Source: Curtobacterium sp. 9128 (lineage in GTDB: Bacteria; Actinomycetota; Actinomycetes; Actinomycetales; Microbacteriaceae). From it: a DNA stretch of 64,000 bases. The stretch spans positions 1-64,000 of the forward strand of contig NZ_VEAF01000007.1 of the NCBI RefSeq assembly GCF_007673775.1, given 5' to 3'. The position numbers and the translations under genes were made by a program. The notes below the pieces were generated by a model. The model saw nothing but the letters and a program-made list of their open reading frames with translations, was not told the DNA's origin and ran no database searches. This document shows, in pieces, positions 36,007-48,527 of the stretch. The first letter of the stretch is position 1. Every line of letters begins with the position of its first letter.

Positions 36007-36804
36007 TCAGGATCGCTCTCTGGGGGTTCGGGGCGTGCCGGTCGTGGTGCGGATCGGGAGGTCGTCCGGCGACGGCGGGTCGCCGTCGACCGTGGGAACG
36101 AGCCGGAGGTGTGGAGAGAGGACCTCCACCGTCACGCCGTCCCCGATCTCGACAACCGTACCGGTCAGCGCGACGATCGAACCACCCGAGGACATCCGGT
36201 ACGGCGCCGACCCGGCGGGACGGACGACCGTGCCGTTGGTCGAACGGAGGTCCTCGACCACCGCGGCTTCGCCCTCGGCGTGGACGAGCACGTGGGTCGA
36301 CGAGACCTGGCCGCGCGGGGACGCGACGGTGACGAGCTCCGGCACCTCACCGCGGACCACGCGCGGCAGCGCCGGGCGCCGCCCGATCACGACCGGCCGG
36401 TCGAGACGGATGACGCGGCTGCCGACGCGGATCGCCGGGACGCGGGTCCGCGGAGTCTCCGGGACGGGCGGCAGGCTCGGGGGCGCCGCGGGGAGGACTC
36501 CCCCAACGACGGGTGGCAGCGCGTCCGAGGCCCTGAGCACCGTGTCGTCGTCGAGGTCGGACCGACGGGGCGACGCACCCGCTGTCCCACCGCCGTGCCG
36601 CTCCGGCCGCAGCTCCCGCACGATCGTGTCGTCGTCCGGAGCAGAACGGGCCGACGCCCCTGCCACTCCTGGCATCGCAGCCCCACCGTGGTTCGGAACC
36701 CGGACGACGGTGTCGTCGAGGGCGACCTCCGCACGCTCGGACGCGACCGGACGCGACCGAGGACGGATGACCGTGTCCTCGACGTCGTCGGTGTCGTCCT
36801 GCAC
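36007..36804 (-). CDS. FHA domain protein with four DDTxxR motifs
   Basis: 265 residues. The N-terminal 95 residues are disordered-looking and hold four copies of D-D/E-T-[VI]-[VIL]-R, with threonines at 11, 32, 60 and 88. The FHA domain spans about 135-225 with PVVIGRRP, QVSSTHVLV and RSTNGTVVRP, so the phosphothreonine-binding Arg, Ser, His and Asn are present. The layout resembles mycobacterial GarA, in which an N-terminal phosphothreonine binds the FHA domain. GTG start with AGGGAGG 6 bases upstream. It is the first gene of the kinase/surface cluster, 3 bases before the PP2C gene. Confidence 0.88.
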   Translation of the reverse strand: MQDDTDDVEDTVIRPRSRPVASERAEVALDDTVVRVPNHGGAAMPGVAGASARSAPDDDTIVRELRPERHGGGTAGASPRRSDLDDDTVLRASDALPPVVGGVLPAAPPSLPPVPETPRTRVPAIRVGSRVIRLDRPVVIGRRPALPRVVRGEVPELVTVASPRGQVSSTHVLVHAEGEAAVVEDLRSTNGTVVRPAGSAPYRMSSGGSIVALTGTVVEIGDGVTVEVLSPHLRLVPTVDGDPPSPDDLPIRTTTGTPRTPRERS

Positions 36805-36841
36805 GTGGAGCCTCCCTGCGTCGTGCCGCGTGGTCCCCACA

Positions 36842-36847
36842 ACCGTA
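36842..36847 (-). promoter_or_regulatory. Putative -10 box of the FHA/PP2C/kinase cluster
   Basis: TACGGT on the minus strand, 37 bases before the FHA gene GTG and within the 64-base gap. No clear -35 box. Confidence 0.35.
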
Positions 36848-36868
36848 GACGATCCAGTGCACCCGCCG

Positions 36869-37423
36869 TCACCCCCACCACGTCGGCTGGCGCCCGGCAC
36901 GACAGGACCGCTGCACGAGCCCGGCCAACGCGTCGGTCGCCACGGTGTCGATGGCGTACTGCGCCCGGACCTCCGCCTGGGCGAGCGACCCGAGTGCCCA
37001 TGAACACCAGGCTCCGAGCGCGACCGCTCCAGCGACCCCGACACGGTCGTCGGGCAGGGAGCCATGCTGCCGCCACCAGTGCCAGACGTCCACGCACCGG
37101 GCACCGGCGACCCGGAGGCGCTGCCGGTCGGGGGCCGCTCCGATGCCGTGCAGCGCCGTTGGTGTGGCGTCGTGGAAGGGGTCGAACGGCTCGATCTCGG
37201 CCGGCTCCGCCCCGGCAGCCGAGGCGATGAACCGGATCAGGGCCATCCGGGTGACGAGGGCCGCACACGCGGTGGCGACGGCGGCCCGACCGGCCTGCTG
37301 GGGCATCGCCGGGCCGGGCGCGACGGCGGCGGCGGCGGCGACCGGGAGGGTGACCGCCGCCGCGATCTCGCGCGGATGACGGACGTACGGGGAAGCGGTG
37401 GATCGTGCGCTGGCTGGGTTCAT
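36869..37423 (-). CDS. Hypothetical protein, unknown function
   Basis: 184 residues, Ala-rich with two weakly hydrophobic stretches near 28-60 and 135-155, and a C-terminus rich in Trp (WHWWRQHG, PTWWG). I do not recognise it. The ATG at 37423 is the most reasonable start; in-frame GTG codons upstream add an Arg-rich stretch. It sits between yaaA and the FHA gene on the same strand, 97 bases after yaaA. Composition is protein-like, while opposite-strand readings are Arg/Pro-rich and look like shadows. The existence of the gene is moderately supported. Confidence 0.5.
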   Translation of the reverse strand: MNPASARSTASPYVRHPREIAAAVTLPVAAAAAVAPGPAMPQQAGRAAVATACAALVTRMALIRFIASAAGAEPAEIEPFDPFHDATPTALHGIGAAPDRQRLRVAGARCVDVWHWWRQHGSLPDDRVGVAGAVALGAWCSWALGSLAQAEVRAQYAIDTVATDALAGLVQRSCRAGRQPTWWG

Positions 37424-37520
37424 GCGGCCATCGAAGCGGAGGCCCGGCCTCCAGACCGGCTCGGAGTGCCGGACGGTGGACGACAGGACCACCTCGCCCA
37501 CCTGTGGAGGAGTGGGCGGA

Positions 37521-38291
37521 TCAGTCCGGCAGCGGCACCAGGCTCTCGGCGACGAGGTCCCAGCCCCCGTCGACGGCCTCGAGCACGACACCGTTCTCCG
37601 CGGCCCAGACCGCGAGGTCGTCCATCGACGTCACGGTCGGCGCGGTCCGACCGAGGAGCGACACGAGCCGACCCTTGGCGGTCTTGTTCCAGTGGTTGAG
37701 TGCCTTCCGCCGCCCGGCACCGTCAACGCTCACGACGCGGGGCGCGACCGCCCCGGCCACGGGGCCGAGCGCACGGTAGCCCTCGGACCGGAGGTCGAGC
37801 ACCAGTCCGGCTGATCGGTTCGCGAGTGCCGTCGCCGACGCGGTCGGCCAGTGCGACGCGAGCCGGAGCGGACCGAGGCGCGCGTCGTGCGACAGGCGGT
37901 AGGCCGGGATGAGGTCCCCGGCACCGATCGGTCCGAACATCGCCGACTGGACGACGACGTGCCGCGACCACCAGGCACGCGTCCGGTCCCCCGCAGCCGT
38001 CGCGTCGAGCGGGTCGTAGAGCACCCCGGTGTAGCGCTCGATCGCCGGCATGGTCGGCGACGTGTCGAGCACGAGGTTGCGGAACCGCTCGGCGATCGAC
38101 CTCGGCCCGAGCCTGAGTGCCGTCCTGGCGGTGGACTCCTCGGAACTGACGGAGCGGGCCGCGGCGATCACCGCGGCCCGCTCTCGGGTCAGTTCCGGGA
38201 ACGTGAGCGCACCCAGGTTGAGGGTGCTGCCCGTGTCCCCACCCTCCCGCTTCGTCTCCGACGGCGGGAGGAGGACGGTCAGTCCGGTCAG
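37521..38291 (-). CDS. yaaA: Peroxide stress protein YaaA (UPF0246)
   Basis: YaaA lowers intracellular iron and DNA damage under peroxide stress. The 256 residues match the usual length if the gene starts at CTG 38291. That start adds LLPPSETKREGG, the defining N-terminal motif, then LNLGALTFPELTR. Starting at the first GTG (38171) would remove about 40 conserved residues. The CTG overlaps the atpC stop as CTGA, in the same style as the ATGA/GTGA overlaps elsewhere. The rest includes MPAIERYTGVLYDPLDA and LNHWNKTAKGRL. The non-canonical start is inferred, not proven. Confidence 0.82.
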   Translation of the reverse strand: MTGLTVLLPPSETKREGGDTGSTLNLGALTFPELTRERAAVIAAARSVSSEESTARTALRLGPRSIAERFRNLVLDTSPTMPAIERYTGVLYDPLDATAAGDRTRAWWSRHVVVQSAMFGPIGAGDLIPAYRLSHDARLGPLRLASHWPTASATALANRSAGLVLDLRSEGYRALGPVAGAVAPRVVSVDGAGRRKALNHWNKTAKGRLVSLLGRTAPTVTSMDDLAVWAAENGVVLEAVDGGWDLVAESLVPLPD

Positions 38292-38551
38292 GAGGCCAGC
38301 GCGGCCTGCCGCGCCACGATCGTGACCGTGTCGTGCTCGACGGAGAGGAACCCGTCCTCAGCGTCGACCGCGACGGTCGAACCGTCGGCCCGCGTGATGC
38401 GGACCTGGCCCTGGGCGAGGATCGCGAGCATCGGCTCGTGTCCTGCCAGGATGCCGATCTGGCCCTCCGTCGTGCGCGCGACGACCATGGTGGTGTCGCC
38501 CGACCAGACCTCGCGGTCGGCCGAGACGACGCTCACGGTGAGACCCGCCAT
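38288..38551 (-). CDS. atpC: ATP synthase epsilon subunit
   Basis: F1 central-stalk subunit that couples rotation and regulates ATP hydrolysis. The 87 residues are short because the C-terminal helical hairpin is missing, as in several actinobacteria; only the beta-sandwich domain remains (GQIGILAGHEPMLAIL, GFLSVEHDTVTIV). The ATG at 38551 gives MAGLTVSVVSAD. It begins one base after the atpD stop. Last gene of the ATP synthase operon; yaaA overlaps its stop. Confidence 0.95.
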   Translation of the reverse strand: MAGLTVSVVSADREVWSGDTTMVVARTTEGQIGILAGHEPMLAILAQGQVRITRADGSTVAVDAEDGFLSVEHDTVTIVARQAALAS

Positions 38552-38552
38552 G

Positions 38553-42586
<4,034 letters not shown>

Positions 42587-42693
42587 GGGATTTTCCTTGT
42601 TGGTTTCCGGGGCCTTCGGCTCCGAGAGGGTGATGCTGCCCGGTGGGGACAGTTCCCGTTGTGGACTTGGAGTGGCTGGTGCCGAGCGTACGC

Positions 42694-43488
42694 TCAGCCG
42701 GCGAGCTGCAGGCGGAGATCGGCGAGGCGCGTGGAGACGGTGCCGTCGATGACGTCGCCGCCGACCTGCACCCGGACGCCACCGACCACAGCGGGGTCGA
42801 CGACGTGGTTCACGATGATGTCCCGGCCGTAGCGCTCCGAGAGGCCGCGAGCGACACGGGCCGCCTGCGCCTCCGACAGTGCCGACGCGGTGATGACCGT
42901 GGCGACGAGCTTGTCCGACTGGTCGGCCACGATGCGCGAGGCATCGCGGACGAGCTCGCCGATCCGGCGACCGCGCGGCTGCTGGACCAGGTTCGACAGG
43001 ATCGTCACCGTCTGCGGTGACGACTTGCCGCCGATGAGGCGCTCGACGAGCGACCCCTTCTGGTCCGGGCTGCCGAGCTTGGTGCCGAGCGCGAGCTCGA
43101 GACCGGCATCGGAGCGGACGGCGGTCTCGAAGGCGAACAGCTCCGCCTCGATCGACGTGCCCGAGTCGGCCGTGGCGGCGACGGCGCGGACGCCGGCGTC
43201 CTCGATGCCCGCGAGCAGGTCCTCGTGCGAGGACCAGCGCGAACCCGCGACGGCGGTCAGGACGGCGCGCGTGGCGTCGGCCTGGCCGGCGAAGACGCGG
43301 TCGACGACGGCCTTCTTGCCGACGACGTCGGCGGTCGGGTCAGCCAGGAGACCGAGCAGCTGCGACGCACCGGCGACCACTCGCCCTGCGGCGAGGATCT
43401 CGGCACCGACGGCCAGGTCGACGTTGCTGCCGAGGTCGGCGAGCACCGCCCTGGTGGACGTCAGTGCTTCTCGGGTGGCGCTGCGCAT
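42694..43488 (-). CDS. atpH: ATP synthase delta subunit
   Basis: Peripheral-stalk subunit that joins F1 to subunit b. The 264 residues are longer than E. coli delta (about 177) because of an N-terminal extension of about 80 residues, seen in other Microbacteriaceae. The C-terminal domain shows [18 protein letters not shown] and the conserved [17 protein letters not shown]. It lies 2 bases after atpF. The gap to atpA is 107 bases. Confidence 0.93.
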   Translation of the reverse strand: MRSATREALTSTRAVLADLGSNVDLAVGAEILAAGRVVAGASQLLGLLADPTADVVGKKAVVDRVFAGQADATRAVLTAVAGSRWSSHEDLLAGIEDAGVRAVAATADSGTSIEAELFAFETAVRSDAGLELALGTKLGSPDQKGSLVERLIGGKSSPQTVTILSNLVQQPRGRRIGELVRDASRIVADQSDKLVATVITASALSEAQAARVARGLSERYGRDIIVNHVVDPAVVGGVRVQVGGDVIDGTVSTRLADLRLQLAG

Positions 43489-43490
43489 GC

Positions 43491-44057
43491 TCAGTGCTCC
43501 GTCTCTGCCTGGGACGCCTGTGCGCTCTTCGACGACTCGAGGTCGGCGAGGAAGCGGTCGACGACCGCGGTGGCCTTGGCGTCGTCCTTGAGGGACTCGC
43601 CGATCACACCGGACGCGAGGTCCAGCGCGAGCGTCCCGACCTCGGACCGGAGCGACTGGAGCGCGCTCTGGCGCTCGGCCTCGATCTGCGCCTGGGCGTT
43701 GGCCGAGATACGTGCAGCGTCGGCCGCGGCCTGCTCGCGCAGCTCGTTGCCGATGGCGGTGGCGTCCGCGCGGGCCTGCTCACGGATGCGCGAGGCCTCG
43801 GCACGGGCGTCGGCGAGCTGCTTGTTGTACTCGTCGAGCGCCGCGGCGGCCTGCTCCTGGGCAGCTTCCGCCTTCTTGATGCCACCTTCGATGGCCTCGG
43901 TGCGCTCATCGAGCATCTTCGTGATGCGCGGCGTGACGACACGCCAGAACACCAGGAAGATGATGACGAAGGCCACCGCCGACCAGATGATGTCGTACCA
44001 CTCGGGGATCAGCGGGTTGTGCGCCTCTTCCGCCGCGAGGATGAGTGCAGTCTGCAT
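43491..44057 (-). CDS. atpF: ATP synthase subunit b
   Basis: Peripheral-stalk subunit. The 188 residues have one transmembrane helix near 24-44 and a long charged coiled coil (about 50-188) with many Ala, Glu, Lys and Gln. The N-terminal polar segment MQTALILAAEEAHNPL precedes the helix. ATG start; 9 bases after atpE. Confidence 0.94.
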   Translation of the reverse strand: MQTALILAAEEAHNPLIPEWYDIIWSAVAFVIIFLVFWRVVTPRITKMLDERTEAIEGGIKKAEAAQEQAAAALDEYNKQLADARAEASRIREQARADATAIGNELREQAAADAARISANAQAQIEAERQSALQSLRSEVGTLALDLASGVIGESLKDDAKATAVVDRFLADLESSKSAQASQAETEH

Positions 44058-44066
44058 CGAGGAGCC

Positions 44067-45222
<1,156 letters not shown>

Positions 45223-45298
45223 GTCATGGCACGCGATGGTGGACTGTGTGGAGGCTCGTCCGCTCCGAGCGCTTCGGCTCCGGGCGCGGACTCCTCAA

Positions 45299-45304
45299 AC
45301 CCTA
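45299..45304 (-). promoter_or_regulatory. Possible extended -10 box upstream of atpB
   Basis: TGATAGGGT on the minus strand (TAGGGT core) lies about 77 bases before the GTG of atpB, in the 108-base gap after the AtpI-like gene. No -35 match seen. Confidence 0.3.
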
Positions 45305-45311
45305 TCAGGTG

Positions 45312-45333
45312 TGAGAGCCTTCCCGGGCTCTCA
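45312..45333 (-). terminator. Small hairpin at the end of the AtpI-like gene
   Basis: 8-base arms (45312-45319 and 45326-45333) with a 6-base loop; it includes the AtpI-like gene stop. Too weak to be a clear terminator inside the operon; it may reduce read-through. Confidence 0.3.
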
Positions 45334-45807
45334 GGGAAGCCGGTCGCGCTTCTCAGCGTCCGCCGATCCCGGCAGGGGCACGTCGATCGGCACGCGGCCC
45401 TTGGCGATGACCGACACGTCGATCACCAGCGACCCGATGACGCCCGCGATGATCGCGATGGCGAGCACCGGCGTGTTCACCCAGTCGCGGTCCTTCAGCA
45501 GGACGAGCACCACGATGAACACGACGAACTTCACGAGGAACATCCCCATGATCGTCCCGAAGAAGGCGCCGGAGATCATCTGCCCGCGGGAGAAGCGGAT
45601 CGCGAGCAGCACGCTCACGGCGGTGAGACCGCAGAACACGACGCTCATCACGGCCCCGACGAGGCCACCGACGAGTCCGGGTGTGCCGGCGACGAGGAGC
45701 CCGACGACTCCCCCGACGACGGCGAGGCCGACGGCGAGCACGGCCCCCTGCACGAGGATGCGGCGGAAGAGCGGGCTGACGTGGTCGAGGCCGTTCGGCG
45801 TGGTCAC
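45331..45807 (-). CDS. AtpI-like small membrane protein
   Basis: 158 residues with four transmembrane segments (about 19-40, 45-67, 80-100 and 107-127). The position just before atpB and the size fit ATP synthase protein I, which helps c-ring assembly or Mg2+ uptake. The sequence match itself is weak. GTG at 45807 overlaps the WecA-type gene stop by 4 bases. A longer upstream reading is a shadow of the WecA gene. Confidence 0.75.
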   Translation of the reverse strand: MTTPNGLDHVSPLFRRILVQGAVLAVGLAVVGGVVGLLVAGTPGLVGGLVGAVMSVVFCGLTAVSVLLAIRFSRGQMISGAFFGTIMGMFLVKFVVFIVVLVLLKDRDWVNTPVLAIAIIAGVIGSLVIDVSVIAKGRVPIDVPLPGSADAEKRDRLP

Positions 45808-47090
45808 GAGGGGTCTCCAGGGGTCGAGTGGTGCGTCGGGGGCGGGCCTGCCGGCCGGGTCCGGGTCGGACGGGTCACCGGACGCCCGTCGCGTTCTGCC
45901 GCCGCCCGGTCGAGCGGGTCGAGACTCGGGTCCACGACTCCGGCGCGGGACGTGGTCTGGACGGCGATCTCGGTGCGCTTCCGGCCGAGCGGCGCGAACG
46001 TCGCGATCGCGCACACCGTGAAGCCGACGGCGACGAACGCGACGACCCACCACCAGTTGAAGAACAGGAACAGCAGACAGCCGACCGCCACGGTCGCCGT
46101 CCAGGCGTAGAAGATCAGCACCGCGTGGAAGTGCGAGTGCCCCATGTCGAGCAGGCGGTGGTGCAGGTGCTTCCGGTCCGCGGAGAACGGGGACTTGCCC
46201 GCGCTCAACCGCCGGACGACCGCGAGCCCGAAGTCGAGGATCGGCACGATGAGGATCGCGAACGGGAGCAGGATCGGGATGAACGCGGGCAGCAGGTCGG
46301 TCCGGGTCCGCACGGCGGCCGGGTCGATGTTGCCGGTGATGGACACCGCACTCGTGGCCATGAGGAACCCCACGAGCAGCGCGCCGGCGTCCCCCATGAA
46401 GAGCTTGGCCGGGTGCCAGTTGAGGATGAGGAAGCCGAAGCACGCCCCGACGAGGACGGCGGTGAGCAGCGACGGCAGGTTGAAGAAGAACTCGGTCTGC
46501 ACGACCACGCGGTTGATGAAGAACGTGTAGAGGAAGAACACCCCGCCGGCGATGATCGCGACGCCGGCGACCAGGCCGTCGAGCCCGTCGATGAAGTTCA
46601 CGGCGTTCATCACCAGCACGACGGCGAGCACGGTGAAGATCAGGCTCATGTACGAGGAGCCGACACCGAGGGTGTTGCCGATCGGCAGCGAGACGATGGC
46701 GACGCCCTGCCAGGCGAGGATGCCCGCGGCGATGATCTGCCCGGCGAGCTTCGTCATCCAGTCGAGGTCCCAGATGTCGTCGGCGACGCCGAGCACCACG
46801 ATGATCGTCGCACCGGCCAGGACCGCCAGCACCCGACCGGGTTCGGCGAAGACCAGCCGGAAGTAGTCGACACCGGCGATCTCCGGGAAGAGGAACCACG
46901 CACACAGCAGCGAGACCATGACGCCGATGAACATCGCGATCCCGCCGAGCCGAGGCGTCGGGGTGCGGTGCACGTCGCGTTCGCGGACCTTCGGGTACCA
47001 CTTGTACTTCAGACCGAGCTTCCAGACCAGCAGGCTGACCAGGAAGCTCACGACCGCGGAGATCAGCCCCGCGAGCAGGTAGTACTTCAC
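45804..47090 (-). CDS. WecA-type undecaprenyl-phosphate GlcNAc-1-phosphate transferase
   Basis: Transfers a sugar phosphate to undecaprenyl phosphate to start wall polysaccharide or teichoic-acid-like glycan synthesis. The 428 residues form about eleven transmembrane helices. The MraY/WecA motifs are present: TPRLGGIAMF, GVADDIWDLDW, MNAVNFIDGLDGLV, MGDAGALLVGF and KHLHHRLLDMGHSH. The last motif is of the WecA/TagO type. A polar C-terminal tail of about 60 residues is extra. It overlaps tsaC and the AtpI-like gene by 4 bases each. Confidence 0.93.
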   Translation of the reverse strand: MKYYLLAGLISAVVSFLVSLLVWKLGLKYKWYPKVRERDVHRTPTPRLGGIAMFIGVMVSLLCAWFLFPEIAGVDYFRLVFAEPGRVLAVLAGATIIVVLGVADDIWDLDWMTKLAGQIIAAGILAWQGVAIVSLPIGNTLGVGSSYMSLIFTVLAVVLVMNAVNFIDGLDGLVAGVAIIAGGVFFLYTFFINRVVVQTEFFFNLPSLLTAVLVGACFGFLILNWHPAKLFMGDAGALLVGFLMATSAVSITGNIDPAAVRTRTDLLPAFIPILLPFAILIVPILDFGLAVVRRLSAGKSPFSADRKHLHHRLLDMGHSHFHAVLIFYAWTATVAVGCLLFLFFNWWWVVAFVAVGFTVCAIATFAPLGRKRTEIAVQTTSRAGVVDPSLDPLDRAAAERDGRPVTRPTRTRPAGPPPTHHSTPGDPS

Positions 47091-47761
47091 GTGACGAGGT
47101 CGGCCCCCACGACCCGTTCGATCTCGGAGTCGGGGATGACGCCGTGGCGCACGATGCGCAGCCCGTCGCCCGTCGCGAGGCCGGTCGCGTCGACGATCGT
47201 CGAGCCGGTCGACGCCGCGAAGCCGTCGTGCGGCGCGAGGTCGCCGCCGTCGAGGTACACCGCGACGCTGTCGCCGAGCATGCGCTCCGCGGCGTCGATC
47301 GTCATCGCCGCCGGGTCTCCGGTGGAGTTCGCCGACGACACCGCGAGCGGGCCGACCTCCTGCAGGAGTTCGAGGGCGATCCGGGAGTCCGGCATCCGGA
47401 GCGCGACGGTCCCCCGGGTCTCACCCAGGTCCCAGTCGAGCGACGGCTGTGCACGGAGGATCACGGTGAGGCCACCCGGCCAGAACTCGTCGACGAGGTC
47501 ACGCACGGGCTGGGGCACGTCGCTCGCGAGCGCCTCGAGCGTCGGCGGCCCGGGGATGAGCACGGGCGGCGGCGACTGCCGGGTCCGCCCCTTCGCGTCG
47601 AGGAGCCGCTGGACCGCGGCCGCGTCGAATGCGTCCGCGGCGAGACCGTAGACGGTGTCGGTGGGGACGACGACGAGCTCTCCCCGTCCGAGAGCGGCGC
47701 GTGCGAGCCGCATCCCGGTCAGGAGCCCGTCGGGATCGGTGCAGTCGTATCGGGATGCCAT
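47087..47761 (-). CDS. tsaC: L-threonylcarbamoyladenylate synthase
   Basis: Makes threonylcarbamoyl-AMP for t6A37 modification of ANN-decoding tRNAs. The 224 residues show VVPTDTVYGLAADAF, DAKGRTRQSPPPVLI and PLAVSSANSTGDPAA, the Sua5/YciO/YrdC signature, without the Sua5 C-terminal domain. ATG at 47761 gives MASRYDCTD; an upstream ATG extends into the divergent HAD gene. A TATCAT box lies 9 bases upstream. It heads the tsaC-wecA-atp unit. Confidence 0.93.
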   Translation of the reverse strand: MASRYDCTDPDGLLTGMRLARAALGRGELVVVPTDTVYGLAADAFDAAAVQRLLDAKGRTRQSPPPVLIPGPPTLEALASDVPQPVRDLVDEFWPGGLTVILRAQPSLDWDLGETRGTVALRMPDSRIALELLQEVGPLAVSSANSTGDPAAMTIDAAERMLGDSVAVYLDGGDLAPHDGFAASTGSTIVDATGLATGDGLRIVRHGVIPDSEIERVVGADLVT

Positions 47762-47770
47762 GACTCGACG

Positions 47771-47776
47771 ATGATA
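47771..47776 (-). promoter_or_regulatory. Putative -10 box of tsaC
   Basis: TATCAT on the minus strand ends 9 bases before the tsaC ATG; near-consensus -10. Transcript would start one to a few bases before the ATG. Confidence 0.45.
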
Positions 47777-47788
47777 GTGCGCCACAAT

Positions 47789-47793
47789 GGAGG
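47789..47793 (+). promoter_or_regulatory. GGAGG ribosome site that sets the HAD gene start
   Basis: GGAGG ends 5 bases before GTG 47799. It overlaps the alternative ATG at 47787, so that ATG is unlikely to be used. Confidence 0.65.
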
Positions 47794-47798
47794 ACATC

Positions 47799-48491
47799 GT
47801 GAACGAGACGCCCGCGCCCCGACTCCTGTTCCTCTTCGACATGGACGACGTGCTCGTCCGCTACGACTGGCAGACCCGGATGGCCGGCCTCACCGCCATC
47901 ACCGGCCACGACCTCGGCGAGCTCCGTCGACGCTGGTGGCGGTCCGGCAACGAGCAGCGCGCCGAGGCCGGGCACTTCGCCGACGCGGACGCCTACCTGG
48001 CCGCCTTCCAGCAGGCGATGGGCTGCGACGTCCCGGAGTCCGAGTGGGCCAGGGTCCGCGGTGCGGCGATGACCGAGCTCCCGGAGCGGATCGAGGCGGT
48101 GCGCATCGCGAGCGAGCACGGCCGCGTCGCACTGCTGACGAACAACGGTCCGCTCGCGGGGCGCTGGATCGCCACGTGGGCGCCGTCGCTGCCGCCGCTC
48201 TTCGGCGACCACCTCGACACCTCGAGCGACTTCGGTGCGCGCAAGCCCGAGCCGGAGGTCTTCCTCCGCGCGCTCGAGCACCACGGGGCACGCCCCGAGG
48301 ACACCTTCTTCGCCGACGACATGCCGGAGAACGTCGCGGGTGCGCGGAGCGTCGGCATCCACGCGGTGCTCGTCGAGCAGGACACCGACCTGCGCGAGGC
48401 GGTCCGTGCGTTCGTCGCCACCAAGGACGACCGGGAGGCCCGGCTCACGTCTTCGACGCCGACCTCCTCCGCAGGCTCCGTCGGCGCGTAG
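47799..48491 (+). CDS. HAD family hydrolase
   Basis: Haloacid-dehalogenase-type phosphatase of unknown substrate. The 230 residues have motif I FDMDDVLV (nucleophile and acid Asp), motif II LLTNN, motif III Lys in GARKPEPEVF and motif IV FFADDMPENV. A helical cap lies near residues 20-85. GTG 47799 with GGAGG 5 bases upstream is preferred over ATG 47787. It is the only plus-strand gene between tsaC and prmC. It ends convergent to prmC across a shared hairpin. Confidence 0.9.
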   Translation: MNETPAPRLLFLFDMDDVLVRYDWQTRMAGLTAITGHDLGELRRRWWRSGNEQRAEAGHFADADAYLAAFQQAMGCDVPESEWARVRGAAMTELPERIEAVRIASEHGRVALLTNNGPLAGRWIATWAPSLPPLFGDHLDTSSDFGARKPEPEVFLRALEHHGARPEDTFFADDMPENVAGARSVGIHAVLVEQDTDLREAVRAFVATKDDREARLTSSTPTSSAGSVGA

Positions 48492-48527
48492 ACGCAACGC
48501 TTCGCGTCGCGCGTGATGTCTACGCGC
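48484..48527. terminator. Bidirectional hairpin that includes both convergent stop codons
   Basis: 10-base arms (48484-48493 and 48518-48527). The left arm holds the HAD stop (48489-48491) and the right arm holds the prmC stop (48520-48522). An inner ACGC/GCGT pairing lies in the 24-base loop. Confidence 0.55.

Noticed and set aside
47787..47798. ATG 47787 as the start of the HAD gene
   Set aside because: It overlaps the GGAGG that is ideally spaced for GTG 47799, and the four extra residues add nothing conserved.
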